Notes: generated from the sequence alone by a model not told the origin. A stretch of DNA of 64,000 nt from Sciurus carolinensis (GCF_902686445.1 NC_062216.1:15707084-15771083), one strand, 5' to 3'; positions 45,991 to 56,501 are shown, counted from the first letter of the stretch. Numbers and translations are program-made.

Positions 45991-48284
45991 AAGAGCTATG
46001 CTGGAGCACTGCCTGGCGAGGGACTCTTCAGCCAGCCAGCCGCCACCATCCTCAAGAGTGTGCGTCCTCTAAGTACCAGAGTGGCCAGGGTAGAGAGCCT
46101 GGCTCCCGGGAGTCGGTGTGTGGACATTTGATGAATGAATGAATGAGCAGATGAAAGGGCAGAAGAGAGCAGCCGCCATTCCCATGGGTAGCCCTGCAGG
46201 GTGACCGGCTCTGAAGCACTGTGGGGCTGGCGCCTGCATGCAGGGGAAGATCCCACTTTCATGTTCTTTAGGTCCAGAATATTCCGGCACAGAGAGCGAG
46301 AGGAAAGAGGGGGTGGCCGCAACAGAAGTGGCCTAAATTAAGTGGTGCTTCTTAGACACTCAGGCGCCTACCTTTGATACAAATTTAAAACCTACTAGTT
46401 TATTTATTTCATTTGGTTAGGAACCAAGACAATGGAGTCTGGCAGATACCAACTTCACTAGAAATATGTCCTCCCCCCCCCGCCCCTTTCCTTTTTTCTT
46501 CTTTAGAAACCCTGGGCAACTGACCTAGTTTTTTATTCCCTTTGAACTCAACTGAGGCAGATCTTCTTCAAAGCGGGGTTGTAACATTCAGGTTCTTTGC
46601 TTTATGTGGGTCAGAGTGACTCTTCCAGTTACTAAAAAAGAAGATGAGCTGCGAACGCCATCTTTTAAAGCCGCCTTAGTGCCCAGAGCTCTTTTGGAAT
46701 TTTTTTGCTTTTAGCTTCTCCCCTTGCCCTGGGTCCTTAATTCATGGCAGTTAGCAGAGAAAGCGTGGGAGGAAATGCTTGCGATTTGATTTTCTATTAA
46801 ATGACTTTTAGGAAGGAGCTGGGGCAACAGAGCCTTTCCTGGTGTCTCTGCATCCTGGGGGCTCACCACGGGGCTGGCTGGGGTGTTGCCTGTTTGCACA
46901 CATCCTGACCAAGATTCAGGTGCAGTGAACCAGCAGTGTGATCCTGGACGAGTCACAGCCTGGCTTGCTTGTGAGTCTTCATCCCCTTCGGCTCTCTGCG
47001 GCTGATAGCACTGCAGTTTTGATGTGGGTTGAGAGCATAATGGAACCTGTGAGAAACTAACACTGTAAGCATCCTCCCACCTCAACAGTGCTATTTCCTG
47101 CTGCACCAGCCCTATGCGGGGAGCCGGGCTGGGTGGACAAGCAGGGGTTGAGTAGTCTCTGCTGGTATGATCTGAATTATTCTCCATGGCTCCTCTGCTC
47201 CCAAACCTCTGCTGGGCTGGTGCACTTCTAGCTTGAAATTTCATCGGTAGAAAGTCATTTCTTTGAGTGGTGTATTACTGAATCAGGGATTTCCGGTTAA
47301 AGGGCATTTTGAGAATTTGGGCTCCTTGAGGAGTTTAGCTTATTAGATCACTTTCCAAAGAGGCATCTGGCTGAGGACATGCGAGGTGGACACATTCGGA
47401 GGGTGTCAGGAGATGGGACACTGCAGAGTCCCAGTGGGGCAGATAGGCCTAAGTGACATCCTGGGCAAGACACCCCTATTCCTGCAACCAAGGCACCTGG
47501 GCCAACACCCCAATTGTGCCGAGCCCTGGAGAGCTGTTCGCATTCCTCAGGTAGGAAGTTTATCTTCATGATCAACTTCACGCTGTTTTCTCCTCGACTG
47601 CCACTTTGACTACCTATTTCCAGGGCTTTATCCTCATTCAGAACCCTGTGAACCCCAGAAGCCAGCCCAGCCCCCCAGATGCACAGCTGTCTCCGGCTCT
47701 CTCCCTGGCTTATACATACTTCAATTACTGGTGGCAGCCTGGGACCCAGGTGTGTCCCTCTGTCTCCTAATGCAAGGTTCTTAGAGATGGCTATTACGCA
47801 TTTTAACAAATAACAGAAGCACCAAGGAAAGGACTTTTATTGCAATATGAACACTGTAATTTCAACCTTTTAGGGCAACCAATCTACAGAATCAAATCCA
47901 ATAGGGAGGATATGGAGTTGAGTTCCTGCTGCAGCCGCCGTTGCCTGGGAAGGGCAATACTCGACCAAGACTTGCTTGGACTGGAAGCAGGGATGCCACC
48001 CTCCCAGCGCTCCGTGCTGTTAGAAACAAATGGAAATTTCTGCAAGTGAGCCAGTGAACAGAGCCCTGGAATGTGAGCTCTTTTGCTCACTCACACATGG
48101 GTATTACTGATTGCTTTCCTCATGCTGAGCTTTGGAAATGTGGGGAAACCTTTGTTTCTATCAACACTAAAACCATCTCTGAGGCTATTCTGCGTGGCCA
48201 GTACTCAGGAGGGTTTGCTGAGTGCTTTGCACAGGGTGTTACAATGGATGCTCAGACCAGCTCTGGTGGAGGTGCTACCATCAG
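45991..48284. other. Unannotated stretch; part may be conserved non-coding
   Basis: No gene is accepted. The 177-codon and 153-codon minus-strand frames (46,711-47,244 and 47,348-47,809) have no known domains. The segment 46,625-46,820 is repeat-free with words such as 'cgccatcttttaaagccgcc' and 'ctattaaatgacttttagga' and could be a conserved element. Confidence 0.4.
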
Positions 48285-48400
48285 CCCATTTGACAGGTAA
48301 AGATTGGAGGCTTAGAGAGGTCACCCTGCCCGAAGGCAGTTGCTCAAAGTTGGGGAACTGGTCTCATACTCAGAAAACCTGAGTCCAGAGCCATTGCTGT
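48285..48400 (-). repeat. MIR SINE, minus orientation
   Basis: 'catttgacaggtaaagattg', 'gaggcttagagaggtcaccc' and 'aaaacctgagtccagagcca' are the reverse MIR core. Confidence 0.65.
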
Positions 48401-49144
48401 CCACCCTCCCTCTCTGCTGCCTCTGTAGGGATGACTAATACCTGTCAGTCATCCAAAACAACACCCCCAAATCAAACACATTACCTTAACCCTCAAACTT
48501 TGTCTTCGTTTTCTGGTTCCATGAAAGGAACCACAGTGTTTCCAGTTTTCCCAGTCTATACATTCCAAGAGACTCCAGACACTCATCTTGTACTGAATAA
48601 GAATGTGAATGTTGGATACGGTATGGTAGATCTGGTGTGGTCCCAGGAGGGAGAGAGAACCTGACTCAGAAGGAAGTTTATGATACTCCTGGGTGTGGAT
48701 GGTCTCTAGTTGCCTAGTCCTTAGCCCTGGCACGATTTGGGGCAGGGAGGTATAATACCGTCCCCGTGTGTGCTTTATGTAAGGGTCTACAGACTCGGGA
48801 TTAGGTTCACTTAGGAGGGGCTTGTCTGTGAAGACTTAGACCCTGGCTATCTTTCTAGTACTGGGAAGAGTGGCCTGCCCAGCCAGTCAACTTTTAAAGA
48901 TGGCAAAACATCATGAAACCAAGGGAAAAAAAAAAAAAAAACTTGATGAATACAATATTTTCTCCTTTCCCCTTACTCCTTACACACGATGTCTGGTCAA
49001 TGATTGTTCATTCTGCTCTCACACTGATGTGGTCAGTCCTTAGGAGAGCTCTCCTCTAGCCCCACAGTGTTAAGGATGAGTATCCAAAAGAGATCAGTCA
49101 GATGGAGAAGGTTGGGTTTGTGTCAGTTCTGAACTGGATCTTTA
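48401..49144. other. Unannotated stretch with a short poly(A)
   Basis: No gene is seen. A 16-A run lies at 48,926-48,941. Confidence 0.45.
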
Positions 49145-49726
49145 AGCAGTAACAGTTCCGTGCCTCACAACCTGGTGACGGTGGCCCACACAATTGTGAT
49201 GGAGCTGGATTATCATGGAGCCTGGTGACATGGTGGCTGTCATAGTGTACCCTGCGCCTTGTGTCTGTGGTGATGCAGGTCTGAAACCTCCTGCTCTGCC
49301 TGTTGGGCAGACACAAGTACGTACAGTACATAATGCTTGATAATGGTAATGACTGCGACGGGTCTACGCATTTACTAGACTGTATTTTTACTGTTGGAGC
49401 ACACTCCTGCTCATAAAGTTCATTGTGAAACAGCACGCCCTGTTACCCAGCAGCAGCCTCACGTGTCTCGTGTGTACCACGCTCTTAATCGCGTCCTTTC
49501 TCTTGTGTTTTATTTATTCTCATTGTTTTGGCCCTAGGAATAATGGCCTGGGCTACCCACATGCACACACAGGTACACACACATACATAAACACACACGT
49601 CACATAGCTGAGCTGTGCACTAGGCTGGCCCACACAGGATTGTGTAAGCACACTCTGACATTTGCACGGAATTGCCTAACAACGCACCTCTCAGCCCGGG
49701 CTTCCGTGGTGAAGCCACACACAGGC
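49145..49726 (+). mobile_element. Tigger-type (TcMar) DNA transposon, internally deleted
   Basis: The left part has 'ggtggcccacacaattgtga', 'gtacgtacagtacataatgc', 'tgataatggtaatgactgcg' and 'tctacgcatttactagactg'. The right part has 'gattgtgtaagcacactctg' and 'attgcctaacaacgcacctc'. These are the two ends of a Tigger family element. The transposase-coding middle is missing, so this is a non-autonomous remnant. A CA-rich run occurs within it. Confidence 0.65.
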
Positions 49727-50751
49727 TAAGGTCTGCTTTTCCCTCCAGCCATCCCGTGAAGGCTTCTCTGCCTACAGACTATTTTCTCCCTCCCGTGTTT
49801 CTCAGCCAGCCTCCGAATCCAAGGCCAAGGCTTCCTAGTCATTCCTGGTGTCCAGGGACTTCCACACCCTGACCCCCAGCTGACCATCCTGACTGATCGT
49901 CCACACCGCCTCTTCTTCAACAGCACCCATTGCTGGTCCCAGCACCTCACACTTCCTCTGCTGTTTCCAGGGAGTCAAGGGACATCTCTACTTTGGGGGC
50001 TCCGTTAGCTTTCACTCAGCTGATCCTGTTCCCCTAGGCTGAACCCCTGCCTCCGCGCTGTGGTGCTGCTGATTTGTCTCTTATGGTTCATTTTCTCTTA
50101 CATTTTGTGATCATTTCCTTGGGATGGGGCAAAGGCAGCGTGGCACAGGCTGGGGAACCAGCTCCTTCATCTCTGCTCTCTGGGCCCAGAGCGCCAAGCC
50201 TGCTCAGGATCCAACTGGGCTCAGGCCTTTCCTCTTCTTTCTGGGTCACTCTGACCATCCAGCCCATGCGCAGGATTGAATGATGCTGTGAGTAGCCCCA
50301 GGCCTGTCCTGGGCCTGTTGCTCAGCTCCAGGAGGGTACGCTGGTGAGGGAAACTTTCCCGCTGGCCACCAGAGTGTCCTTTTTTGAGACTGCATGAGAG
50401 CGGGTCACAGGAATGATGTGGTCATTCTGCCTATAGGTGACTCTTGCATGTCAGATAAGAAGTGAGTGTGGGGTTCTGGTTTGCTTCCAGTTCATCTCCA
50501 GCCTTTGAACTTCATGTACAGACTTTTACCCAAGCACACTCTGCCTCGGGTACTGCCTCTGGTCCACAGCGTCCTAAGGTGGAGGAATAGTGGTAAGCAT
50601 CTCTGACACTGCCACCTGCTGCTGGTACCTGAGCCAGTCCTTCCATATCCTCTGTGACGTATGTCAGCAGCCTCATGGGCCGTGGCTGGGTTTCACACCA
50701 CCAACGATCTTCTGATGATGCTCTTCCTTTCCTTCTCCGTTTGATGTGCAG
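49727..50751. other. Unannotated stretch upstream of the candidate exon
   Basis: No gene or clear repeat is seen. Its last 30 bp provide the polypyrimidine tract and AG acceptor of the candidate exon. Confidence 0.4.
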
Positions 50752-51013
50752 ACTCTGTGCTCCATCAGTGGTTGTGAGCCAGGACTAATGAGTGATGGAC
50801 TCTCCTCATGTGAAGAAGAACTCCTGACTCACCCTAACCCTGGTGCCTCCCCCATCTCCCACCCTGGGGGCACACAGGAAGGCAGGGGTGCAGAAAACAT
50901 TCAGAGACACCAAGAGATCATGTACCAGGACCTCAGCGATGATGGCTTTGAAGTTCAGGAGGAGATGGAGTTTGAAGATGTGGCTTTGCATTTATGCTAT
51001 AAAATGCCAAGAG
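50752..51013 (+). CDS. Candidate internal coding exon, gene not recognised
   Basis: The segment is preceded by a strong acceptor (a 20-bp pyrimidine tract 'ctcttcctttccttctccgt', then 'gatgtgcag') and followed by a near-perfect donor (GAG then GTAAGT). Between them only one of the three plus-strand frames is open, giving 87 codons plus one base (phase 0 in, phase 1 out). The product is acidic and polar, with residues such as HQEIMYQDLSDDGFEVQEEM near its end and no signal peptide, membrane segment or domain that I recognise. It could be an exon of an unannotated or fast-evolving gene whose other exons lie outside the window or were missed. It could also be a pseudo-exon. Confidence 0.35.
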
Positions 51014-51475
51014 GTAAGTCTAACATGAACAGAAAATGAGCTAACATTTCCGTTTTCTCGTACTTGGGGTGGACTTGCATTTGCGATCATCAAGGACACA
51101 CCATCGCCCCTTTGAGGGTGAGTGGAGGCCGGCGTTCAGGGCAGCACGTGAATAGTGCAGAATCTCCTGCAGTGATGTAAGCAGCATTCAACAGAGGATT
51201 TAGGGAAAATTCAGAGGCAAGGAAACCTGGCAGAACTGTCTGGGCTAGGTGCAGCAAGCCAGGATCAGGGACAAAGTGTGTTCCAGTCCTTCTTTTTTCT
51301 TGTCTTTCAAGCACTATCTGACCCTGTGTCTTTTAAGGCCATATATATGTGTATATATCATAATATAGACCTATTATTATTACTATTTGGTCCATTATGG
51401 AAAAAGCTCTCCAATCTCTGTTATAAATCATCATTCATAAATCATTGTACTTCATGAGTCTATGGATTAATTTCC
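51014..51475. other. Unannotated stretch downstream of the candidate exon
   Basis: It starts with the donor site. AT-rich sequence around 51,340-51,400 could be old repeat material. No gene is seen. Confidence 0.4.
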
Positions 51476-51812
51476 AACTTTTTATTTTGAAACAATTTCA
51501 AATTATTGTTTTTATTATTATGTTGCTGGTATAACAATGTACATATGTTCTTCACCCAGAAATACCTTTCAACTTTTGCCAATTGACCTACTAATGTCAT
51601 TTATAGCAAAGGGATCCAGTCCAGGGCTTCCTGGTGCTTCTAGTTGTTAGGTCTCTGGGCTCCTTCAGTCTGGAATGATCTCTCCATCCTTGCCTGACTT
51701 TCATGACTCTGATGTTTGTTTTTATTTTGAAATGATTATAGATTCACAGGGAGTTGCAAGAATAATACAGAGAGGGCTCATAGAACCTTTGCCCAGCTTC
51801 CCCCGTATGGGT
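51476..51812 (-). mobile_element. Old L1 (L1M-type) 3' end pieces, minus orientation
   Basis: Two related pieces in tandem, each starting from a 'tttttattttgaaa' word (51,480 and 51,719). The second continues 'tgattatagattcacaggga' and 'aagaataatacagagagggc'. These are L1M antisense 3' text. No coding part remains. Confidence 0.6.
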
Positions 51813-52140
51813 CCGCGTTCTCCAGAAAAACAGAACCAATAGTAGAGGTTCATGTGTATGGAAACAGGTATCATAAGGAATCTGCTCACACGACCATGGA
51901 GGCTGGTGAGCCCCAAATCTGCACCATGTGCTGGCGGGTTGAGACCCAGCAGAGCTGCAGCTGAACTCTGAGGGTGGTCTGCTGGAGGATTCCCTCTTGT
52001 CTGGGAGGTTGGTGTTTTCGCTCTGAGACTGGCTATGCCTCTTGTCAGGTTGGCTCTAACCTGCTTCTTGTGCTCATCCTGGTTCCAAACCCCTCTTTCC
52101 GCCTCTTGACTTGAAACGTGCCCCTGACCTTCCACCAGGA
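51813..52140 (-). mobile_element. MLT2-like (ERVL) LTR, minus orientation
   Basis: 'gttctccagaaaaacagaac', 'aatctgctcacacgaccatg' and 'gaggctggtgagccccaaat' match the start and middle of the reverse ERVL LTR. The right end is diverged. Confidence 0.55.
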
Positions 52141-52275
52141 TTGATCCTTCTCACGTGCTTCTGGCATTTCTAGCCTTGTCCATCCATGCCTTCCCCGCCT
52201 TCTTCCTCAGATCTCCCAGGGTCCTGTTATAACAGATGAGGTCTTCCTGTTGCTTCCTTAGCCACTGGGGCCCCA

Positions 52276-52490
52276 TTGTTTGGGGGGGCGGGTATACTGG
52301 GCATTGAACCCAGGGGCACTTAACCACTGAACCACATCCCCAGCCCTTTTAAAAAATATTTTATTTAGAGACAGGGTCTCACTGAGTTGCTCAGGGCCTC
52401 ACTAAGTTGCTGAGGCTGGCTTTGAACTGTGATCCTCCTGCCTCAGCCTCCTGAGTCACGGGATTACAAGCGTACACCACTGCTCTCGGC
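52276..52490 (-). mobile_element. B1-ID composite SINE, minus orientation
   Basis: The reverse ID part ('gcattgaacccaggggcact', 'aaccacatccccagccc') comes first, then the reverse B1 part ('gagacagggtctcactgagt', 'gctgaggctggctttgaact', 'cctgcctcagcctcctgagt'). The flanks repeat 'tggggcccc' (about 52,266 and 52,491), a likely target-site duplication. Confidence 0.9.
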
Positions 52491-52500
52491 TGGGGCCCCG

Positions 52501-53639
52501 TTTGTTACTTTTGCCATTGGTCACATTTCTTGAGAGGTGGGAGGTGAGTCAGATACTCGATTTTCATCAACAATTACTTCTTCATAAAAATTATCTCCAA
52601 TACATATTAGATATGATGACATGTCACAAGACGACAACCATAGTGGGGTATTTCAATAAACTATCTTCAATTTTTGATCAAGTAAATACCTGACAAATAA
52701 GAATAGTAGGGATTTGAATGGCATATAAATAATTTTGATTTTAACAGACATGATTAAACTTTGTACTCAGAAGTCAGTTTAATCATACCTTAGCTAAATA
52801 GATTTTTTTGTTTGCTTTTATCATCAATAGTGCCCAAATTTGCTGGACTCCAGTTTTTGAGTTAAGATCCAGTTTCTAATTAGAGTATTGAATACCTTGA
52901 AGCTTTAAAATAAGAAAAAAACTCTACGCTTAACACTTCTCATTATTTAAGATCTGAGCCAAAATAAAAGCTTTGACCTCCTCGAACAGCATGAATCTTT
53001 TGTTTCCCTTGACCCTTGTCTCTTTCTGCTTTTTATTTCTTTAATCTCTGTTTGCCTTATTTTATCAGTCTTATAACCACACTCCACACAAATTATTTAG
53101 GCCTATTTCAACTTGGTCTCATGCTCATCGCCAGGGATTTCAAGTTCCAAGCTCCCTGCAGCTCCCTTATTATTGATTTCTGTGGTCTGGAGAATGTGTT
53201 AAGTAAAACAAAAAAAATTTCAGAAAGGGAGCTCAAGTATACTTTCTAAACTGAGAATATGTAAAATCTGATTTTCTGTTGTCTTTAGGTACAAAATAAT
53301 TGGGTCACAACCTTCCAGAATGCTAGGGTTTTCTTTCTGTTTGGAGATTTCTATCAACTCTTTCAAAACACTGATTGATTTTCTACAGTATTCAATCAAA
53401 GGTGGAACAGTGCTTAGCTCCTACATTTCTTCATGCAGTTTCTACTTATTTTTTGCCTAAAATTGACCAAGTTCTCTCACATTTTTATTGCACACATGAA
53501 ATGAGTTTTCTGTAATTTCCTTCTGTCCCCTACAGTGGACCTACTTTATAAAACGGATTCCTCTCTGAAAATGAGCACTTTGCTCTCCTACACTGCAGGA
53601 TATTGTTGAAGGTCTTGTATTCACTCAATGATTCACTTC
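52501..53639. other. Unannotated AT-rich stretch
   Basis: No gene or named repeat is seen. Confidence 0.4.
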
Positions 53640-53792
53640 ACAAATACGAGTGAGCCTAAGCACACCAGGCACTGTTCTAGGTACCAGGGATTTATTAATT
53701 AATAAGACGACAAAAATCTGCCTTCATTGAGCTTACATTCTGGTATCAGAGATTGACATTAAAAAAATCAGATAAATATAAGAAAGTCATCC
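53640..53792 (-). mobile_element. L2 LINE, outermost piece of the stack
   Basis: 'ggcactgttctaggtaccag', 'ttgagcttacattctggtat' and 'atcagataaatataagaaag' are the antisense L2 3' region. It continues after the MER2 insertion. Confidence 0.6.
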
Positions 53793-54121
53793 CAGACTCT
53801 CTTAGGATATGGCTTCCAGGATGTCTCATGGATATCAAAATCCACAGAGTCTCATGACCCTTATATAAAATGGTGCAGTATTTTTGTATAATCTATGCAA
53901 ATCTCACCTATACTTTGATTCATCTCTAGATTACTTGTAGTGCCCAATATAATGTAAATGATATGTAAAGAGTTATTCTGCTGCATTGTTTGGGGAATAA
54001 TTATTTTACAAAATCTGTGCATGTTTAGTACAGATACAACGTTTTTTTTTCCCAAATAGTTTTGATGTACGGTTGGTTGAATCTGAAGGCTTTGGAACTC
54101 ACGGGTATTGAGGGTCAACTG
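53793..54121 (+). mobile_element. MER2 (Tigger-derived) DNA transposon inside L2
   Basis: 'catggatatcaaaatccaca', 'ataatctatgcaaatctcac', 'catctctagattacttgtag' and the end 'gggtattgagggtcaactgt' follow MER2 nearly end to end. It is a non-autonomous element of the TcMar-Tigger group and splits the L2 copy. Confidence 0.8.
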
Positions 54122-55104
54122 TACATAGGATGCCAGATAGTGAGGAATGCAAACAAGAAAACTAATCAGGAAGAGCAGTAGGAAGTATTGGAAGAGGCTG
54201 AGATTTTAATAGAGTTACCAGAGAAGCAGGTGAGGCCTGGACAAAGCTGTGAAGGAAGCAAGGGAAGAAATCACTGGATGTCAGGGGAAAGCATCTGAGA
54301 GACAGGCAGAGAAGGAAAGGACAAAGGCCCTAGGACAGAACACACCTGGCATATTGAAAAACCAGCAAGCACATAAGGGGCTGAAGCACAGGGAGAGAAG
54401 GGAAGAGTGATAGAAATTGAGGTCGGTCAGGAGCAGGATCTTGAACTCCATGTGAGGACACCAGGTTTTACTCTAAATGCTGTGGCTCATGACTGGAGAG
54501 GTGGGAGCAGAGATATGACGTCATATTTTGAGAGTTCACTGCAGCTGGTGTGTTAAGAATAGACTAGTGGGGAGGGGCAGAGACTGAGAAGTCAGTTAGG
54601 CAGCCTTGGCAATAATCTAGGGGACATTCTGTGGCTGAGACAGAGGGTAGCAGTACAGGCGATGAAATACAGGCAGACCGTAGTTGTGTTTTTAAGGCAG
54701 AAAGGGGTCTGAAGGATTGAGTGTGGTGTGTGAACCAACGAGTGAGTGAAGGCTGACTCTGAGGTTTTTGGACTGAGTCATGAAAGGATGGCATCTCCAT
54801 TCCCCGGAGATGACAGAGCAGGGCAGTGTTCATAGTGAACAGAAATCCAAAGATCCATTTGGAATCCGAGATGGTTGTTGGATACCCAAGTGACTGATGG
54901 GTAGATAATGAGATGTATGAGTCTGGAGTTGAGTGAAAGGTTAAGGGTGAGATGCACAATTTGGGAGCGATCAACTTATAGAGTTTAAAACCATCAGGCA
55001 ACAGAGATCGGCAAACCAGAGACTGAGAATGGGCACTCCAAGGATTACAAACATGGAGAAAGGGGTAGTGGCAAAGGAGAATAAGGAAAAGAGGCAGAAA
55101 GATG
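54122..55104 (-). mobile_element. L2 LINE, main body, minus orientation
   Basis: 'aggacaaaggccctaggaca', 'gctggtgtgttaagaataga', 'tctgaggtttttggactgag', 'tgggagcgatcaacttatag' run in the order expected for antisense L2 ORF2 and 3' sequence. The 212-codon minus-strand frame 54,564-55,202 lies over it and is not a host gene. Confidence 0.65.
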
Positions 55105-55121
55105 GAAAGAAAACCAGGCAG

Positions 55122-55242
55122 CTGGGGCTGGGGCTGGGGCTCAATGGCAGAGCGCTTGCCTAGCACGTGTGAGGCACTGGGTTCAATCTTCAGCAGCGCC
55201 ACATAAAAATAAATAAATAAAATGACATAATTAAAAAAAAAA
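55122..55242 (+). mobile_element. ID SINE inserted in L2, with target-site duplication
   Basis: 'ggggctcaatggcagagcgc' (A box) and 'cactgggttcaatcttcagc' (B box), then 'ccacataaaaataaataaat' and an A tail. This '...CACATAAAAATAAATAAATAAA' ending is typical of squirrel ID elements. The flanks repeat 'gaaagaaaac', a 2-3 bp gap, then 'aggcag' (55,105-55,121 and 55,243-55,261). Confidence 0.9.
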
Positions 55243-55261
55243 GAAAGAAAACACTAGGCAG

Positions 55262-55405
55262 TTGTGGTGTTTCAGAAGCAAGAAAGAAATAATTTATACA
55301 AGGGGAGTGCTCAGCAGTAGCAAACCCCATGTGGGGGCCAAGGAATTGAGAACTGAGTTTCCCACTGGATTTAGCAACATGGAGGCCACTGGTGGCTTAG
55401 GGAAG
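55262..55405 (-). mobile_element. L2 LINE, continuing after the ID element
   Basis: 'gttgtggtgtttcagaagca', 'gggagtgctcagcagtagca' and 'ggatttagcaacatggaggc' match antisense L2 reverse-transcriptase text and follow on from the block left of the ID. Confidence 0.65.
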
Positions 55406-55541
55406 AGTATCTCAAATTTGTGTATCCTGTCTCCAAGGCCTGATGTTCTGTCTTCAAGCATTGAAGTTCTAATTTCTATGCCATCTAATCTGTTGGTGAT
55501 GCTTTCAAGTAAATTTTTAACTTGATTCATTGTGTCTTTCA
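55406..55541 (-). pseudogene. Older L1 ORF1 fragment (coiled-coil part)
   Basis: The minus-strand frame reads MKDTMNQVKNLLESITNRLD and later MLEDRTSGLGDRIHKFE. It is clearly related to residues 91-128 of the intact ORF1 in this window (MKETINQIKNSIESITNRIE). It belongs to an older L1 interrupted by a SINE and by the full-length L1. The frame stops matching at about 55,406, where L2 begins. Confidence 0.75.
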
Positions 55542-55544
55542 TTT

Positions 55545-55646
55545 TATATATATATATATATAATATATATATATAAAATATATATATACCTTATATATAT
55601 ATATATATAACATATATATTATATATATATAATGAAATATATATAC
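55545..55646. repeat. (TA)n tract
   Basis: Interrupted TA/AT runs of about 100 bp at the tail side of a minus-strand SINE. It probably grew from the SINE's A-rich tail and is self-complementary. Confidence 0.9.
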
Positions 55647-55652
55647 ACACTC

Positions 55653-55847
55653 ACACTGGGGATTGAACCTAGGGGTGCTGAATCCCTGAGCCACACCCCC
55701 AGCCATTTAAATTTTTTATATTGAGACAGGGTCTCACTAAATTTCTTAGGGCCACAATAAGTTGCTGAGGCTGGCCTTGAACTTGCGATTCTCCTGCCTC
55801 AGTCTCCGGAGTCACTTGGATTCCAGGTTTGCACCACTGTGCCTGGC
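55653..55847 (-). mobile_element. B1-ID composite SINE inserted in the older L1
   Basis: Reverse ID part ('ggggattgaacctaggggtg', 'gagccacacccccagcc') then reverse B1 part ('gagacagggtctcactaaat', 'tgctgaggctggccttgaac', 'tttgcaccactgtgcctggc'). It separates two pieces of the older L1 ORF1. Confidence 0.9.
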
Positions 55848-56098
55848 TTAATATTCCTATTTTTTCATTGAAATAGTCTTTTGTCTTCTTAATTTGTTCT
55901 CTTAATTCATTCCTTAGATCTTCTTTTAGTTCATTGAACATTTTGATAATCAGTTTTCAGAAATCTTTCTCTGAAATTTCCTCCATTTCCTTTTCTCTGG
56001 GATCTTTTGTTGGGAGACTGTGAATTTTGGGGAGGGATTTTTTGGCCTGTTTTTTCATGTTTTCCAAAGTCTTGCTCTTTCATGTCAATAGTCGTGGG
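55848..56098 (-). pseudogene. Older L1 ORF1 start and 5' UTR, minus orientation
   Basis: The reverse frame ends in IIKMFNELKEDLRNELREQI, then KKTKDYFNEKIGIL, the counterpart of residues 37-82 of the intact ORF1 (IIKMIREANDEMKEQ and onward). Sequence rightward of about 55,980 would be upstream ORF1 and 5' UTR. It is disrupted and cannot make a full ORF1 protein. Confidence 0.65.
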
Positions 56099-56114
56099 TT
56101 CCCCTTCCTTTTAT

Positions 56115-56195
56115 CCTCCTCTCTTTTTTTAATCTGTTCTAATTAGTTCTACATGAGAGTAGAATGCACTTAGACACATCATACGTAAATATAGT
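56115..56195 (-). mobile_element. Very short 5'-truncated L1 end nested in the older L1
   Basis: About 80 bp of an L1 3' UTR ('ttctaattagttctacatga', 'cttagacacatcatacgtaa') with a T-run at its left. The flanks repeat 'ttccccttccttttat' (56,099-56,114) and 'ttccccttcctttat' (56,196-56,210), a good target-site duplication. Confidence 0.7.
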
Positions 56196-56228
56196 TTCCC
56201 CTTCCTTTATTATATGCATATTCTTGCA

Positions 56229-56240
56229 TGTGTATTTCTT
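56229..56240. repeat. Target-site duplication, left copy, of the full-length L1
   Basis: 'tgtgtatttctt', identical to 63,228-63,239. The two 12-bp copies bound the L1 exactly at its A tail and at its 5' end. Confidence 0.9.
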
Positions 56241-56501
56241 TTTTTTTATTATAAAATTGTAAACAAATGGGATACATGTTGTTTCTCTGTCTGTACATGG
56301 CGTAAAGGCATACCATTTGTGTAATCATAAATCTACATAGGGTAATGTTGTTTGATTCATTCTGCCATTTTTTCCCTTCCCCCCCTCCCCTCTCACCCTT
56401 CCCCTCCATCTATACAGTCCTTCCTTCCTCCATTCCTGCCCCCCTCCCTAAACCCAACTCCAACCCCAACACTAACCCTTCCCACCCCCCATTATGTGTC
56501 A
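56241..56501 (-). other. L1 3' UTR with a G-rich polypurine tract
   Basis: Between the ORF2 stop and the tail. The minus strand at 56,374-56,407 is a run of G and A with at least five runs of three or more G. L1 3' UTRs of many mammals carry such tracts, and these can form G-quadruplexes. The related L1 end at 63,565-63,905 has a different version of this UTR. Confidence 0.85.
56245..56250 (-). terminator. L1 polyadenylation signal AATAAA
   Basis: On the minus strand AATAAA lies directly before the A tail. The tail itself is short (about nine A, partly overlapping the target-site duplication). Confidence 0.8.

Noticed and set aside
46711..47809. 177- and 153-codon minus-strand frames
   Set aside because: Composition-driven openings with no recognisable domain, no matching acceptor and donor, and no continuity between them.
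54564..55202. 212-codon minus-strand frame
   Set aside because: Lies over L2 LINE sequence and crosses an ID element; not a host gene.
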